Assembly (NCBI GenBank): GCA_963803265.1
Contig: CAWDLZ010000020.1
Coordinates: 264,704 to 328,703 of the forward strand
DNA length: 64,000 nucleotides
Direction of reading: 5' to 3'
From: CAIKMD01 sp963803265
GTDB taxonomy: Bacteria; Pseudomonadota; Alphaproteobacteria; ATCC43930; CGMCC-115725
Shown one piece after another: positions 1-9,651 of this stretch; within the stretch, counting starts at the first letter, position 1; the number at the start of each line of letters is the position of its first letter. A program made the position numbers and the translations under genes. The notes under the pieces are model-generated. The model was given only the letters and a program-made list of their open reading frames with translations. It searched no databases and was not told where the DNA came from.

Positions 1-245
1 CGGCTCAGGGCGTCGAGCTGCTTCTGGCAGCGATCGTAATGCGCCTGCCGCGCCGCCTTGGTGTCGAAGCGGGCGAAATTCTCGGCCGCGCGCAAGGCGT
101 GGAGCTGGTCGAATCCATAAGTCTTGCCGCGATAGGCGAGCGCCGGGTTGCGGCGGTCGGCCGCAGCGCGCCCGTCCCATTGCTCGGGCGGGGTCGACAG
201 CATCGAGCCATGCGACGTGCCGATGCCGAGTACCAGTTCAGCCAT
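1..245 (-). CDS. Extradiol ring-cleavage dioxygenase, class III (LigB-like), N-terminal part
   Basis: The gene starts with ATG at 245 on the minus strand and runs off the left edge, so only about 81 residues are present. The start MAELVLGIGTSHGSML, followed by STPPEQW and a basic NPALAYRGKTY segment, matches from memory the N-terminus of class III extradiol (protocatechuate 4,5-dioxygenase-like) enzymes, where the early His in the GTSHG motif helps bind Fe(II). Such enzymes open catechol-type rings. It follows the MetE-like gene on the same strand after 83 bp, so the two may be co-transcribed. An AAGGA-type ribosome binding site precedes the ATG. The substrate cannot be told from this fragment. 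Confidence 0.75.
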   Translation of the reverse strand, partial: MAELVLGIGTSHGSMLSTPPEQWDGRAAADRRNPALAYRGKTYGFDQLHALRAAENFARFDTKAARQAHYDRCQKQLDALS

Positions 246-328
246 TCCTTGCCTCTTTCACTAGCCAAGCCTAGCAAGCTTTGGCGAGCGGCGAAAGTTC
301 CGGCGCCAATCCGTGCGATCGCCCGGCT

Positions 329-1351
329 TCACGCCAGCTCCGCGACCTCGCGATGAAGCGCGAAGAGGCCGGCTATCGCTTCGGGCGCGATGTATCGGCC
401 GAGGCCGCACTCCGTGGCGACACCGAAGCAAGGGCTGAATTTTCGCGCCGCAGCGACCCTGCGCGCGGCACCCGCGATGCCGTCGAGACGATGGACGAGG
501 CCCAGGAAAAGCTCGGTCTCGGCGCGCAGCCGCAGATCGCGAAGCGGCGCGAAATAGCCGTCGTCGTCGCGGTCCTTGGGCACCGGCATGTGCAGCCAGG
601 CGATGTCGTGGCGCGCGCGGCCGGCGACGGCGTTGTAGAGCGACACCATCACCCGCATGTCCTTGGGATCGATCAAGTGCTTGTCCTCGCCGGCATCGCC
701 GTAGCAGAGATGGAGACCGCCTTCGACATCGCGGGGCAGGCCATCGAGCGCCCGCGCGATCGCCGCGGCGAGCTCGTCTTCGCTGTAGCCCGTCGCCTTC
801 CCCCTTGGATTGTCCAGCACTTGGGTGATTTCCACGGCGACATCCCATTGGACGGCGAGATCGCGATGCGGAATCGCCTTCGCGATCTCCTCGATCTCGG
901 CGATGAGTTGCGCCTCATAGACCGGCCAGACCGCGCGCGCGACATCGCCGTCGATGCAATGGCCCATCACGGCGAAAGCGGTCGGAACGCTGATCTGGAA
1001 TCGTGTCGTGGCGGGGATTTTTCCCGCCGCGCGCGCGGCCGCGAAAATCGCGTAGGACTGGGTCGCGGCATCGAGATAGCCGAGCGGACCGAAACGAATC
1101 GCCCCAACCTCCTGTCCCGGCGCCGGGCGGTAACGCTGAATGACGCGGTCGAGGAAGCGATCCACCTGACCCGGGATCATGCCCGGCGCGCGCGCGACGA
1201 TCGGCGCCTGCGGGCGGAGCCAGCCGCGCTTCTTCTCGCCGTCGGGCAGCCGCGGCGCGAGGCTTGCGAAATGCCGCCCTGCCAGCTCGAAGACCTCGTC
1301 CGCCTCGAACGGCACGCCGCCGACGAGGTGAATCGACCGCTTGCCTGTCAT
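329..1351 (-). CDS. MetE/UROD-like (cobalamin-independent methionine synthase-like barrel) protein
   Basis: A 340-residue protein starting MTGKRSIHLVGGVPFEADEV. It has the short beta-strand-plus-Gly start and the C-terminal FGVATECGLGR motif (Cys near residue 315) seen in MetE C-terminal and UROD/MetE-like barrels, where the Cys helps bind zinc. It is far shorter than MetE (about 750 aa) and is a stand-alone C-terminal-like domain, so methionine synthesis should not be assumed. I chose ATG 1351 because GGAAAGG lies about 9 nt upstream; ATG 1393 would add 14 residues with a weaker site. An extradiol dioxygenase follows on the same strand, which suggests a shared catabolic role, perhaps methyl or one-carbon transfer from an aromatic compound (inference). 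Confidence 0.65.
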   Translation of the reverse strand: MTGKRSIHLVGGVPFEADEVFELAGRHFASLAPRLPDGEKKRGWLRPQAPIVARAPGMIPGQVDRFLDRVIQRYRPAPGQEVGAIRFGPLGYLDAATQSYAIFAAARAAGKIPATTRFQISVPTAFAVMGHCIDGDVARAVWPVYEAQLIAEIEEIAKAIPHRDLAVQWDVAVEITQVLDNPRGKATGYSEDELAAAIARALDGLPRDVEGGLHLCYGDAGEDKHLIDPKDMRVMVSLYNAVAGRARHDIAWLHMPVPKDRDDDGYFAPLRDLRLRAETELFLGLVHRLDGIAGAARRVAAARKFSPCFGVATECGLGRYIAPEAIAGLFALHREVAELA

Positions 1352-1545
1352 CTTGCCGGCCCTTTCCGAGGTTTTCTCGGGCGTCTCTTGCATTTCGTCG
1401 CCGCAAGGTCCTTATATAGCATGATACCTTTCCGGTCTGGTTGCCCCGTCCCACCATCCGCTCTGATGGTACATTCGGTACCTCCAAAATCGAAAGGCTC
1501 CGGTTCGTCATGCGGCGGGCCGTACATCTCATGGGAGTACTGCAA

Positions 1546-1752
1546 ATGGCGTCAGGCACAGTGAAGTGGTTCAACAGTCAAAAAGGTTACGGCTTTATCC
1601 AGCCGGATGACGGCTCGAAGGACGTGTTCGTGCACATTTCGGCGGTCGAGCGCGCGGGCATCGGCAATCTCAACGAAGGCCAGAAAATCACCTACGAGAT
1701 CGAGCGCGGCCAGCAGGGCAAGAGCTCGGCGGTGAATTTGAAGGTTTCCTGA
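1546..1752 (+). CDS. cspA: Cold-shock protein, CspA family
   Basis: A 68-residue single cold-shock domain, the normal length. RNP1 KGYGFI (residues 13-18) and RNP2 VFVHI (27-31) are intact, so it should bind single-stranded RNA or DNA as an RNA chaperone. ATG 1546 is chosen because GGAG lies 8-9 nt upstream; an in-frame ATG at 1531 would add MGVLQ. A strong hairpin follows the stop codon. The roughly 190-bp upstream region may include a long 5' leader, as in other csp genes, but no specific cold-box was identified. Confidence 0.96.
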   Translation: MASGTVKWFNSQKGYGFIQPDDGSKDVFVHISAVERAGIGNLNEGQKITYEIERGQQGKSSAVNLKVS

Positions 1753-1755
1753 TCG

Positions 1756-1791
1756 CCCGGGCCGCCGGACGCCCGGCGGCCCGCGGGTTTC
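1756..1791 (+). terminator. Hairpin terminator after cspA
   Basis: A perfect 10-bp inverted repeat (GGGCCGCCGG at 1759-1768, CCGGCGGCCC at 1773-1782) with a 4-nt loop lies directly after the cspA stop and is followed by a short GCGGGTTT run. The T-tract is weak, so termination may be partial. Confidence 0.6.
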
Positions 1792-1876
1792 TATTCGAAC
1801 CCGCGCGACGGTTCGACCTTTGCGAGAATTCTTCAATTGCCCGCTTACCGCCTAGCGAGTAGCGAAAGGAGACTTT

Positions 1877-2050
1877 ATGCCGTTCAAGCCGAACTACAAT
1901 ATGCAGCGCTCCGAACGGCGACGCTCCAAGCTCGCAAAACAGGAGAAGAAGCTCCTGGAGAGGCAGGAAGCGGTTGCTCTGCGTAAGGCCGCGCGCGCCA
2001 CGGAGCCGCCGGGTCCAGCGGCGCCCGAGGCGGAAGGCGACCTGAAATAA
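1877..2050 (+). CDS. Small basic conserved protein (57 aa)
   Basis: ATG 1877 is preceded by AAAGGAGA at ideal distance. The 57-residue product begins MPFKPNYNMQRSERRRSK, continues with a Lys/Glu/Arg-rich helix and ends in a Pro/Ala tail. I recall similar short proteins of unknown function in many Rhizobiales. The charge pattern suggests a soluble, perhaps nucleic-acid-associated protein, but there is no recognised domain. It stands between cspA and two other small genes of the same kind. Confidence 0.7.
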   Translation: MPFKPNYNMQRSERRRSKLAKQEKKLLERQEAVALRKAARATEPPGPAAPEAEGDLK

Positions 2051-2082
2051 CCGCCGGCATCATCTGAGAATGGCAGGAGCCG

Positions 2083-2305
2083 ATGGCTATCAAGAAACGA
2101 GCCGATAGCGCGTTTGTGACGTTTGACGTCACTTACGAGAATGGGGCGCTGAGCTCCAATCGCCGGGTGCCCAGCACGGTGCTGGGCGGCCTCGACGGAG
2201 GATCTTCCCGCGAAGGCGATCATCGAGACGCAGGACCGCGCCATTGCCGAGGCAGCCGGCCGGCGCAGCATGGCGATTAAATCGATCGTGCGGTCGCCGC
2301 GTTAG
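2083..2305 (+). CDS. Small conserved protein, frameshifted
   Basis: Begins MAIKKRADSAFVTFDVTYEN after an AGGAG site. The first frame loses sense after GGLDG. Moving by one base at about 2197-2198 (one extra G in GACGGAGG) restores a conserved-looking end, EDLPAKAIIETQDRAIAEA, through IKSIVRSPR to the stop at 2303-2305. The repaired product is about 73 aa and matches, from memory, a small Rhizobiales protein of unknown function with the closing motif IKSIVR. Either a +1 sequence error or a recent mutation. It resembles its neighbour at 1877 in size and setting. Confidence 0.6.
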
Positions 2306-2325
2306 CGAGGCGGGGCGACAACCGG

Positions 2326-2466
2326 CTAGGGCTTCCGGGCCCCGGGCTTGGCGGTGTTGCGCAATTGCTGCGCATAGCTCGATCCCGCCGCCGCCTTGAG
2401 TTTCTCGGCCACTGCCTTCTTGGGCTTCTTGGCTTCCCAATTCGACCTCATCTGCCCTTTCGCCAT
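2326..2466 (-). CDS. Small Lys-rich conserved protein (46 aa)
   Basis: ATG 2466 follows GGAGGGGATC, a good ribosome binding site. The 46-residue product starts MAKGQMRSNWEAKKPKK and is rich in Lys and Ala, with pI clearly basic. I recall short MAKGQ-type proteins with this start in many alphaproteobacteria; no function is known to me. It is convergent with the gene ending at 2305. Confidence 0.6.
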   Translation of the reverse strand: MAKGQMRSNWEAKKPKKAVAEKLKAAAGSSYAQQLRNTAKPGARKP

Positions 2467-2535
2467 GATCCCCTCCATTGCCATCAATTCGCGCGGAGCG
2501 CGACGATGCAGTCTATCAGCGGCGGTCCGGACATC

Positions 2536-3288
2536 TCAACCGGCATTGTCCTGCATAAACAGCTTGAGATCGGCGACGAGGCCCTCGTCGCGCTCAATTC
2601 CATACTCCGTCCGGCCCGCCGCTCCATTCTCGATGACCATGAGAGTAGCCGGGTTGTCGCTCTCGAAGACGCGGAGGCTGCGGCCCGCGACATCGATCTC
2701 GGCCAGCTTGCCCTTGAGGGGAGAAGTCGCCGCGCGCGCGCTGACATCGACAAGCTCGACCAATCCCGCCGCGGTAATGCCTGCCGCCTCGACCTGGCGA
2801 TGAATGGCGGCCGCCGCCGCCGCTTTTGCGTCTCGCTCGGCCTGCGATTCCCGTTCCTGCGCCGTGCTGCGGCGGCGGTGCTCCTCGAATTGCGCGCCAA
2901 CCCGTCGGAGGAACGCGGCGGCGGCCATTTCCCGCGTGTCGATCCAGTCTTCCGCTGAAGTCCACGCACCGGCGAGCCAGGAGCGCGTTTCCTGATTTTG
3001 GATCTCCTTCAAGCGCTCCGCTCGCAACAACTCGGCCCAACGCTTTTGCGCGGGAGCCCCCTTGATCTCGGGCAATGCGGCGCCAGCCGCCGCCACGCGG
3101 CCACCGGTCGGAATTTTAGCGGGCTCGGCGGATCGGCCGGCGGCGTAGCGCTTCTTTACCTGTTCGAAGTGACGACGGTACTCGGCTTCCCATTCGTCGC
3201 TGTCTTCGTCGGGCAGGATGCCATGCTTATCGAGGAAGAAACGCGTGGTCTCCTCGATCGCCTTCTCCCTCACCAGCTTCAAATCCAT
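2536..3288 (-). CDS. Conserved hypothetical protein, charged, 250 aa
   Basis: ATG 3288 is chosen because GGAG lies about 8 nt upstream; a start at 3321 would add 11 residues of low complexity. The N-terminus (MDLKLVREKAIEETTRFFLD, then DEWEAEYRRHFEQVKKRY) is a charged helical segment. Residues about 70-160 are Ala/Glu/Arg-rich and likely coiled coil, and the last 80 residues look like a small beta-rich domain (EIDVAGRSLRVFESDNPATL). There is no signal peptide or membrane segment. I do not recognise the family. Confidence 0.6.
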   Translation of the reverse strand: MDLKLVREKAIEETTRFFLDKHGILPDEDSDEWEAEYRRHFEQVKKRYAAGRSAEPAKIPTGGRVAAAGAALPEIKGAPAQKRWAELLRAERLKEIQNQETRSWLAGAWTSAEDWIDTREMAAAAFLRRVGAQFEEHRRRSTAQERESQAERDAKAAAAAAIHRQVEAAGITAAGLVELVDVSARAATSPLKGKLAEIDVAGRSLRVFESDNPATLMVIENGAAGRTEYGIERDEGLVADLKLFMQDNAG

Positions 3289-3377
3289 GGCGCGGGCTCC
3301 TGCCGCTGGCGCATCCTCCACCTATTCGTGTGCTCCCTATCAGGGGCCGTCAAGCGGCCCGGATCGATAACGCCCGG

Positions 3378-3605
3378 TCAGTCGGTCTTCTCGGCTGGAT
3401 CCGCCACGCGCAGGAACCGTCTCGTATCGGCCATGACCGCGAGCGACAGCGTCTTGCATGTCGTGGCATCGGAGATCGAGGTGAGAGTGGCGTATTCGAT
3501 GCCGTCGGAACCGGTGAATATCGCGGATAATACCCATGCCGCGCTTTGAAACCGGGCCTGAACATCCCGAAATCGCTGGCCGACGAGCGGTTGATCGGAA
3601 GCCAT
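3378..3605 (-). CDS. Conserved hypothetical protein (75 aa)
   Basis: A 75-residue protein starting MASDQPLVGQRFRDVQARF with a compact beta-strand pattern (WVLSAIFTGSDGIEYATLTS, then TLSLAVMADTRRFLRV). The shape resembles small conserved alphaproteobacterial proteins of unknown role that describe a short beta-barrel. It lies downstream of groEL on the same strand, separated by about 100 bp; whether it belongs to the heat-shock transcript is unclear. Confidence 0.6.
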   Translation of the reverse strand: MASDQPLVGQRFRDVQARFQSAAWVLSAIFTGSDGIEYATLTSISDATTCKTLSLAVMADTRRFLRVADPAEKTD

Positions 3606-3708
3606 GTCGTGCCTTTACATAATACCGTACCAACGGACCACAGGCCGGAACGGCAGCGAATGTGCGGCGAAAGGCCGCCAACCGGCGTGGGCCGCGGTCG
3701 GACCTTTG

Positions 3709-5364
3709 CTAGAAGCCCATCCCGCCCATCCCGCCCATGCCACCCATGCCACCGCCGGGCGGCATCGCCGGAGCGCCCGGCTCCTCCGGAATCTCGGCCA
3801 CCATCGCTTCCGTGGTGATGAGCAGCGCTGCCACCGATGCCGCACCTTGCAGCGCCAGACGAACTACCTTGGTCGGGTCGATGATGCCGGCCTTCACCAT
3901 ATCCGTGAAATTGCCGGTCTGCGCATCGTATCCGTAATTCGGCTCGCCCTTTTCCAAGAGCTTGCCGACGACAATCGAGCCGTCCGCACCGGCGTTTTCG
4001 GCGATCAGGCGGGCCGGCGCCTGCAGCGCGCGGCGGACGATGTCGATGCCGACCTTTTGGTCGTTGTTCCCCGGCTTCAATCGAGCCAAAGATGTCGTGG
4101 CATAGAGCAGAGCGGCGCCGCCGCCGCTGACCACGCCCTCCTCGACCGCGGCGCGGGTCGCATGCATCGCGTCATCGACGCGATCCTTGCGCTCTTTCAC
4201 CTCGATCTCAGTGGCGCCGCCGACCCGGATGATCGCGACTCCGCCGGCAAGCTTCGCCAGCCGCTCTTGCAGCTTTTCCTTGTCGTAGTCCGACGTGGTT
4301 TCCTCGATTTGCGCCTTGATCTGGGCGACGCGCGCCGCGATCTCGGTCTTCTTGCCGGCGCCGTCGATGATCGTGGTGTTGTCCTTGTCGATGTGGATCT
4401 TCTTGGCCTTGCCCAACATGTCCAGCGTCACGTTTTCGAGCTTGATGCCGAGGTCTTCCGAGATCAACTGACCGTTGGTCAGGATGGCGATGTCCTCGAG
4501 CATCGACTTGCGGCGATCGCCGAAGCCGGGCGCCTTGACTGCGGCGACCTTGAGGCCGCCACGCAATTTGTTGACGACGAGAGTCGCCAGCGCCTCGCCC
4601 TCGATATCCTCGGAAACGATCAGCAAGGGCTTGCCCGATTGCACCACCGCCTCGAGAACCGGAAGCATGGGCTGGAGACTGGAGAGCTTCTTTTCGTGAA
4701 GCAGGATATAGGGGTTTTCGAGCTCGACGATCATCTTCTCGGCATTGGTGACGAAATAGGGCGAGAGATAGCCGCGGTCGAACTGCATGCCTTCGACCAC
4801 GTCGAGTTCGGTCGCGGTGCCCTTGGCCTCCTCGACCGTGATCACGCCTTCATTGCCGACCTTCGCCATGGCCTTGGCGATCATCTCGCCGATCTCTTGG
4901 TCGCCGTTGGCCGAAATGGTGCCGACTTGCGCGATCTCGGCATTGGTCGAAACCTTCTTCGAGCGCTTCTTGATGTCCTCGATGACGGCTTCCACCGCCA
5001 TATCGACACCGCGCTTCAAGTCCATCGGGTTCATGCCGGCGGCAACCGCCTTGGCACCTTCCCGCACGATTGCCTGGGCCAGCACGGTCGCCGTGGTGGT
5101 GCCATCGCCGGCGAGATCGCTGGTCCTCGAGGCAACCTCCTTGACCAATTGGGCGCCCATGTTCTCGAACTTGTCCGAGAGCTCGATATCCTTGGCCACG
5201 GTCACGCCGTCCTTGGTGATGCGCGGCGCGCCATAGGCCTTGTCGAGGACGACGTTGCGGCCCTTGGGGCCCAGCGTCACCTTGACAGCGTTCGCGAGAA
5301 TGTCGACGCCGCGCAGCATCCGCTCGCGCGCGTCGTTTTGAAATCTTACTTGTTTTGCTGCCAT
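3709..5364 (-). CDS. groL: Chaperonin GroEL (Hsp60)
   Basis: A 551-residue chaperonin of normal length. It forms the double-ring ATP-driven folding chamber with GroES. The nucleotide site is intact: VTLGPKGRNV near residues 29-38, KDGVTVAKDI at 51-60 and GDGTTT at 86-91, including the Asp needed for ATP hydrolysis. The C-terminus carries the flexible Gly-Gly-Met repeat tail. ATG 5364 (MAAKQVRF) follows groES by 14 bp, forming a bicistronic operon controlled by the CIRCE element upstream of groES. Expected to be heat induced through HrcA release. Confidence 0.99.
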   Translation of the reverse strand: MAAKQVRFQNDARERMLRGVDILANAVKVTLGPKGRNVVLDKAYGAPRITKDGVTVAKDIELSDKFENMGAQLVKEVASRTSDLAGDGTTTATVLAQAIVREGAKAVAAGMNPMDLKRGVDMAVEAVIEDIKKRSKKVSTNAEIAQVGTISANGDQEIGEMIAKAMAKVGNEGVITVEEAKGTATELDVVEGMQFDRGYLSPYFVTNAEKMIVELENPYILLHEKKLSSLQPMLPVLEAVVQSGKPLLIVSEDIEGEALATLVVNKLRGGLKVAAVKAPGFGDRRKSMLEDIAILTNGQLISEDLGIKLENVTLDMLGKAKKIHIDKDNTTIIDGAGKKTEIAARVAQIKAQIEETTSDYDKEKLQERLAKLAGGVAIIRVGGATEIEVKERKDRVDDAMHATRAAVEEGVVSGGGAALLYATTSLARLKPGNNDQKVGIDIVRRALQAPARLIAENAGADGSIVVGKLLEKGEPNYGYDAQTGNFTDMVKAGIIDPTKVVRLALQGAASVAALLITTEAMVAEIPEEPGAPAMPPGGGMGGMGGMGGMGF

Positions 5365-5378
5365 GTGAATGTGCCTCC

Positions 5379-5693
5379 TCAGGCCACTTTCTTTTTCGAG
5401 CTCGTCTGCTCGATAACGCCCATGATGTCGGACCCGTTCATGATGAGAAGCTCTTGCCCATCGAGCTTGACCTCCGTGCCCGACCACTTTCCGAAGAGGA
5501 CCCGATCGCCTGGCTCGACATCGAGCGGCGTCAACACGCCTTTCTCGTTGCGCGCCCCCGGTCCTGCGGCAATGACTTCGCCTTCCGACGGCTTTTCTTG
5601 GACGGTATCGGGGATGATGATGCCGCCGGACGTCTTTTCCTCAGAGGTCAGACGCCGGATGACCACACGGTCATGTAACGGACGGAATTTCAT
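5379..5693 (-). CDS. groS: Co-chaperonin GroES (Hsp10)
   Basis: A 104-residue co-chaperonin that caps the GroEL chamber. The start MKFRPLHDRVVIRR, the mobile loop EEKTSGGIIIPDT (about 18-30) and the central GDRVLFGKWSGTEVK are all typical. First gene of the groESL operon; its start lies 46 bp downstream of the CIRCE operator. Confidence 0.99.
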   Translation of the reverse strand: MKFRPLHDRVVIRRLTSEEKTSGGIIIPDTVQEKPSEGEVIAAGPGARNEKGVLTPLDVEPGDRVLFGKWSGTEVKLDGQELLIMNGSDIMGVIEQTSSKKKVA

Positions 5694-5738
5694 GAAAAGC
5701 CTTTCCGAAATGGGAACGGGGCGACCGCGGTCGGATGA

Positions 5739-5765
5739 CTGGCACTTGATTACTGTGAGTGCTAA
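5739..5765 (-). promoter_or_regulatory. CIRCE operator (HrcA binding site) of groESL
   Basis: Read on the minus strand, a perfect TTAGCACTC arm (5757-5765) is followed by a 9-nt spacer and AAGTGCCAG (5739-5747). The consensus is TTAGCACTC-N9-GAGTGCTAA, so one arm is perfect and the other matches at six of nine positions. It sits just upstream of groES, as expected for HrcA-controlled heat-shock operons. Confidence 0.93.
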
Positions 5766-5850
5766 TAAAGGTGGCGCGCCGGACCGGCAATGTCAATGAC
5801 GCAATTGGCGTCGACGGGCCAAGGCGCGCGCCGCCCGGTTGCAAAATCGC

Positions 5851-5878
5851 TTGTCAATCCCCATTTATTTTGTATCAA
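5851..5878 (+). promoter_or_regulatory. Possible sigma-70-type promoter
   Basis: TTGTCA (5851-5856), a 16-nt AT-rich spacer and TATCAA (5873-5878) stand out in an otherwise GC-rich window. It would drive the small gene starting at 6001 with a leader of about 115 nt. Confidence 0.4.
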
Positions 5879-5944
5879 CGGCGTTGCACACCATGCTGTC
5901 GCACTTTTCTGCGATGCCGTCCCCGAATTCCGAACAGAGCCTTT

Positions 5945-5972
5945 GTTCAGCCTGGGATCATTCCGGCTGAAC
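5945..5972. promoter_or_regulatory. Inverted repeat in the leader of the 62-aa gene
   Basis: GTTCAGCC (5945-5952) and GGCTGAAC (5965-5972) form a perfect 8-bp inverted repeat with a 12-nt loop, 28 bp before the ATG at 6001. It could be an mRNA hairpin or a protein operator; nothing identifies the ligand. Confidence 0.35.
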
Positions 5973-6000
5973 GCCATAGGAATTGGAGCAAAGAACCGCC

Positions 6001-6189
6001 ATGCCCCCGCCGCATAAATACAAAGTCGGCCGCTCGGTCGAGGTGATCGCAAGCGCCTTGCATCCCAGACCGCTGGGGCGTTTTGAAATCGTTCGTGCGC
6101 TCCCGGTGGAGCGCGGAATCCACCAGTACCGGATCAAGTCGGTGCTGGATGGCCACGAACGCGTCGTTGCCGAGAGCGAACTGGCCTAG
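6001..6189 (+). CDS. Small conserved alphaproteobacterial protein (62 aa)
   Basis: ATG 6001 gives MPPPHKYKVGRSVEVIASAL, ending DGHERVVAESELA. I recall this as a short conserved protein of unknown function, with a beta-barrel-like pattern (VGRSVEV, GRFEIVRALP, HQYRIKSVLD). A TTG at 5983 is in frame but the ATG start fits the usual family start. GGAG lies about 13 nt upstream, slightly far. The gene sits in the stress block between groESL and hsp20-lon. Confidence 0.7.
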   Translation: MPPPHKYKVGRSVEVIASALHPRPLGRFEIVRALPVERGIHQYRIKSVLDGHERVVAESELA

Positions 6190-6245
6190 CCAACCGCAAC
6201 CCGCCGGCGCCGAAAAGGCCGCCCATCCTCCCCTTAAGGTAAATC

Positions 6246-6557
6246 ATGGCATTCAAGAACTGGCACCAAATTTCGAAGGAACGAGCCGATACCGGCGAGC
6301 GCTGGACCGTGATTTGGGATACCACGCGCAAGACCGAAAGCGACGGCCGCAACAAAGCCGTCGAGCAATTCCAAACCGCCGCGCTCGACCGCGCCAAGCA
6401 CCTCCTGAGAATGGGCTTCATCGTCTACGAGATCCGCGATCCGACCGGTGCTCTCTTCCTCGCCGAGGCCGATATCAAACAGCGTGTCGGTTTGGAGCCC
6501 GAAGCGGTCGCCGTGCCTCCGCGTTTGCCGCCAACCGATACGATCGGCGCGATTTAA
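6246..6557 (+). CDS. Conserved hypothetical protein (103 aa)
   Basis: A 103-residue protein starting MAFKNWHQISKERADTGERW, with WTVIWDTTRKTES and HLLRMGFIVYEIRDPTGALF. The central part looks like a two-strand, one-helix fold. No motif identifies a function. It follows the 62-aa gene by 56 bp on the same strand, so the two may be co-transcribed. Confidence 0.65.
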   Translation: MAFKNWHQISKERADTGERWTVIWDTTRKTESDGRNKAVEQFQTAALDRAKHLLRMGFIVYEIRDPTGALFLAEADIKQRVGLEPEAVAVPPRLPPTDTIGAI

Positions 6558-6680
6558 GCGCGCGGTCGCGGGGGAATGGATGGCGGGCTGTCCATAAGGG
6601 CCTCGCGACCGGCTCGGCTTATGCCCTTGGGGAGCCGGCCGGGCGCAGGTTCCAAGGTCCTCGACGCTCGCCAACCGAAT

Positions 6681-6694
6681 GACTATCTATAGTC
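6681..6694. promoter_or_regulatory. Short palindrome upstream of hsp20
   Basis: GACTAT-CT-ATAGTC is a perfect 6-bp inverted repeat, 29 bp before the hsp20 start. AT content is high for this genome. It may be an operator, but it matches no site I know. Confidence 0.25.
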
Positions 6695-6722
6695 GGAAAC
6701 CAGGGGCGAGCTCGACGAAATC

Positions 6723-7127
6723 ATGCCACCACGCGAACCTTCGATCTGGATGTGGGCGGAAGCGGTCCGGATGCTCGACCGCGCCGAGCGTCTCCAGCAG
6801 CGGTTTTTCGAGCCCGGCCGCGCCGCGCGCCAGCCCTGCTGGGAGCCGCCCGTGGACGTGTTCGAGACCGCCACCGGTTACTTCATCGAGATCGCGCTCC
6901 CCGGGGTCGATCCGCAGCAGATCGAGACCCGGTTCGATAACGGCGAATTGGTCGTTATCGGCAAGCGCGACCTGCCGGTGACCGCCGAGCCGGCGGTCAT
7001 CCGCCGCCTCGAAATCCCCTACGGACGGTTCGAGCGCCGCATCGCCCTGCCGCGCGGCCGCTATGAGCTTGGCCGGCGCGAGATCGTCTCCGGATGCCTC
7101 CTGCTTTCCCTCCGCAAGCTCTCCTGA
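6723..7127 (+). CDS. Hsp20/alpha-crystallin family small heat-shock protein
   Basis: A 134-residue small heat-shock protein. The alpha-crystallin domain spans about 43-133, with WEPPVDVFETATGYFIEIAL as the first strands, a GVDPQQIETRFDNGELVVIG turn and a closing segment equivalent to the A-x-x-x-n-G-v-L box (REIVSGCLLLSL). It acts as an ATP-independent holdase. The C-terminal I-x-I tail of many Hsp20 proteins is absent. lon follows after 16 bp, so hsp20-lon is a probable operon. Confidence 0.92.
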   Translation: MPPREPSIWMWAEAVRMLDRAERLQQRFFEPGRAARQPCWEPPVDVFETATGYFIEIALPGVDPQQIETRFDNGELVVIGKRDLPVTAEPAVIRRLEIPYGRFERRIALPRGRYELGRREIVSGCLLLSLRKLS

Positions 7128-7143
7128 AGACCCAGATAACAGC

Positions 7144-9594
<2,451 letters not shown>

Positions 9595-9651
9595 GCTTCG
9601 AGCCAGGCGCTCGATGTCCGCCGCGTCCGGCGCGGCTCAAGGAGATCGACG

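Noticed and set aside
3344..3360. GGGCCG/CGGCCC hairpin between two small genes as a terminator
   Set aside because: No T-tract in either direction and the stem is only 6 bp, common by chance at this GC content.
3604..5799. A 731-codon open frame on the plus strand across groEL-groES
   Set aside because: It is the antisense shadow of groEL-groES in high-GC DNA; no start signal or family similarity, Arg/Asp-rich composition.
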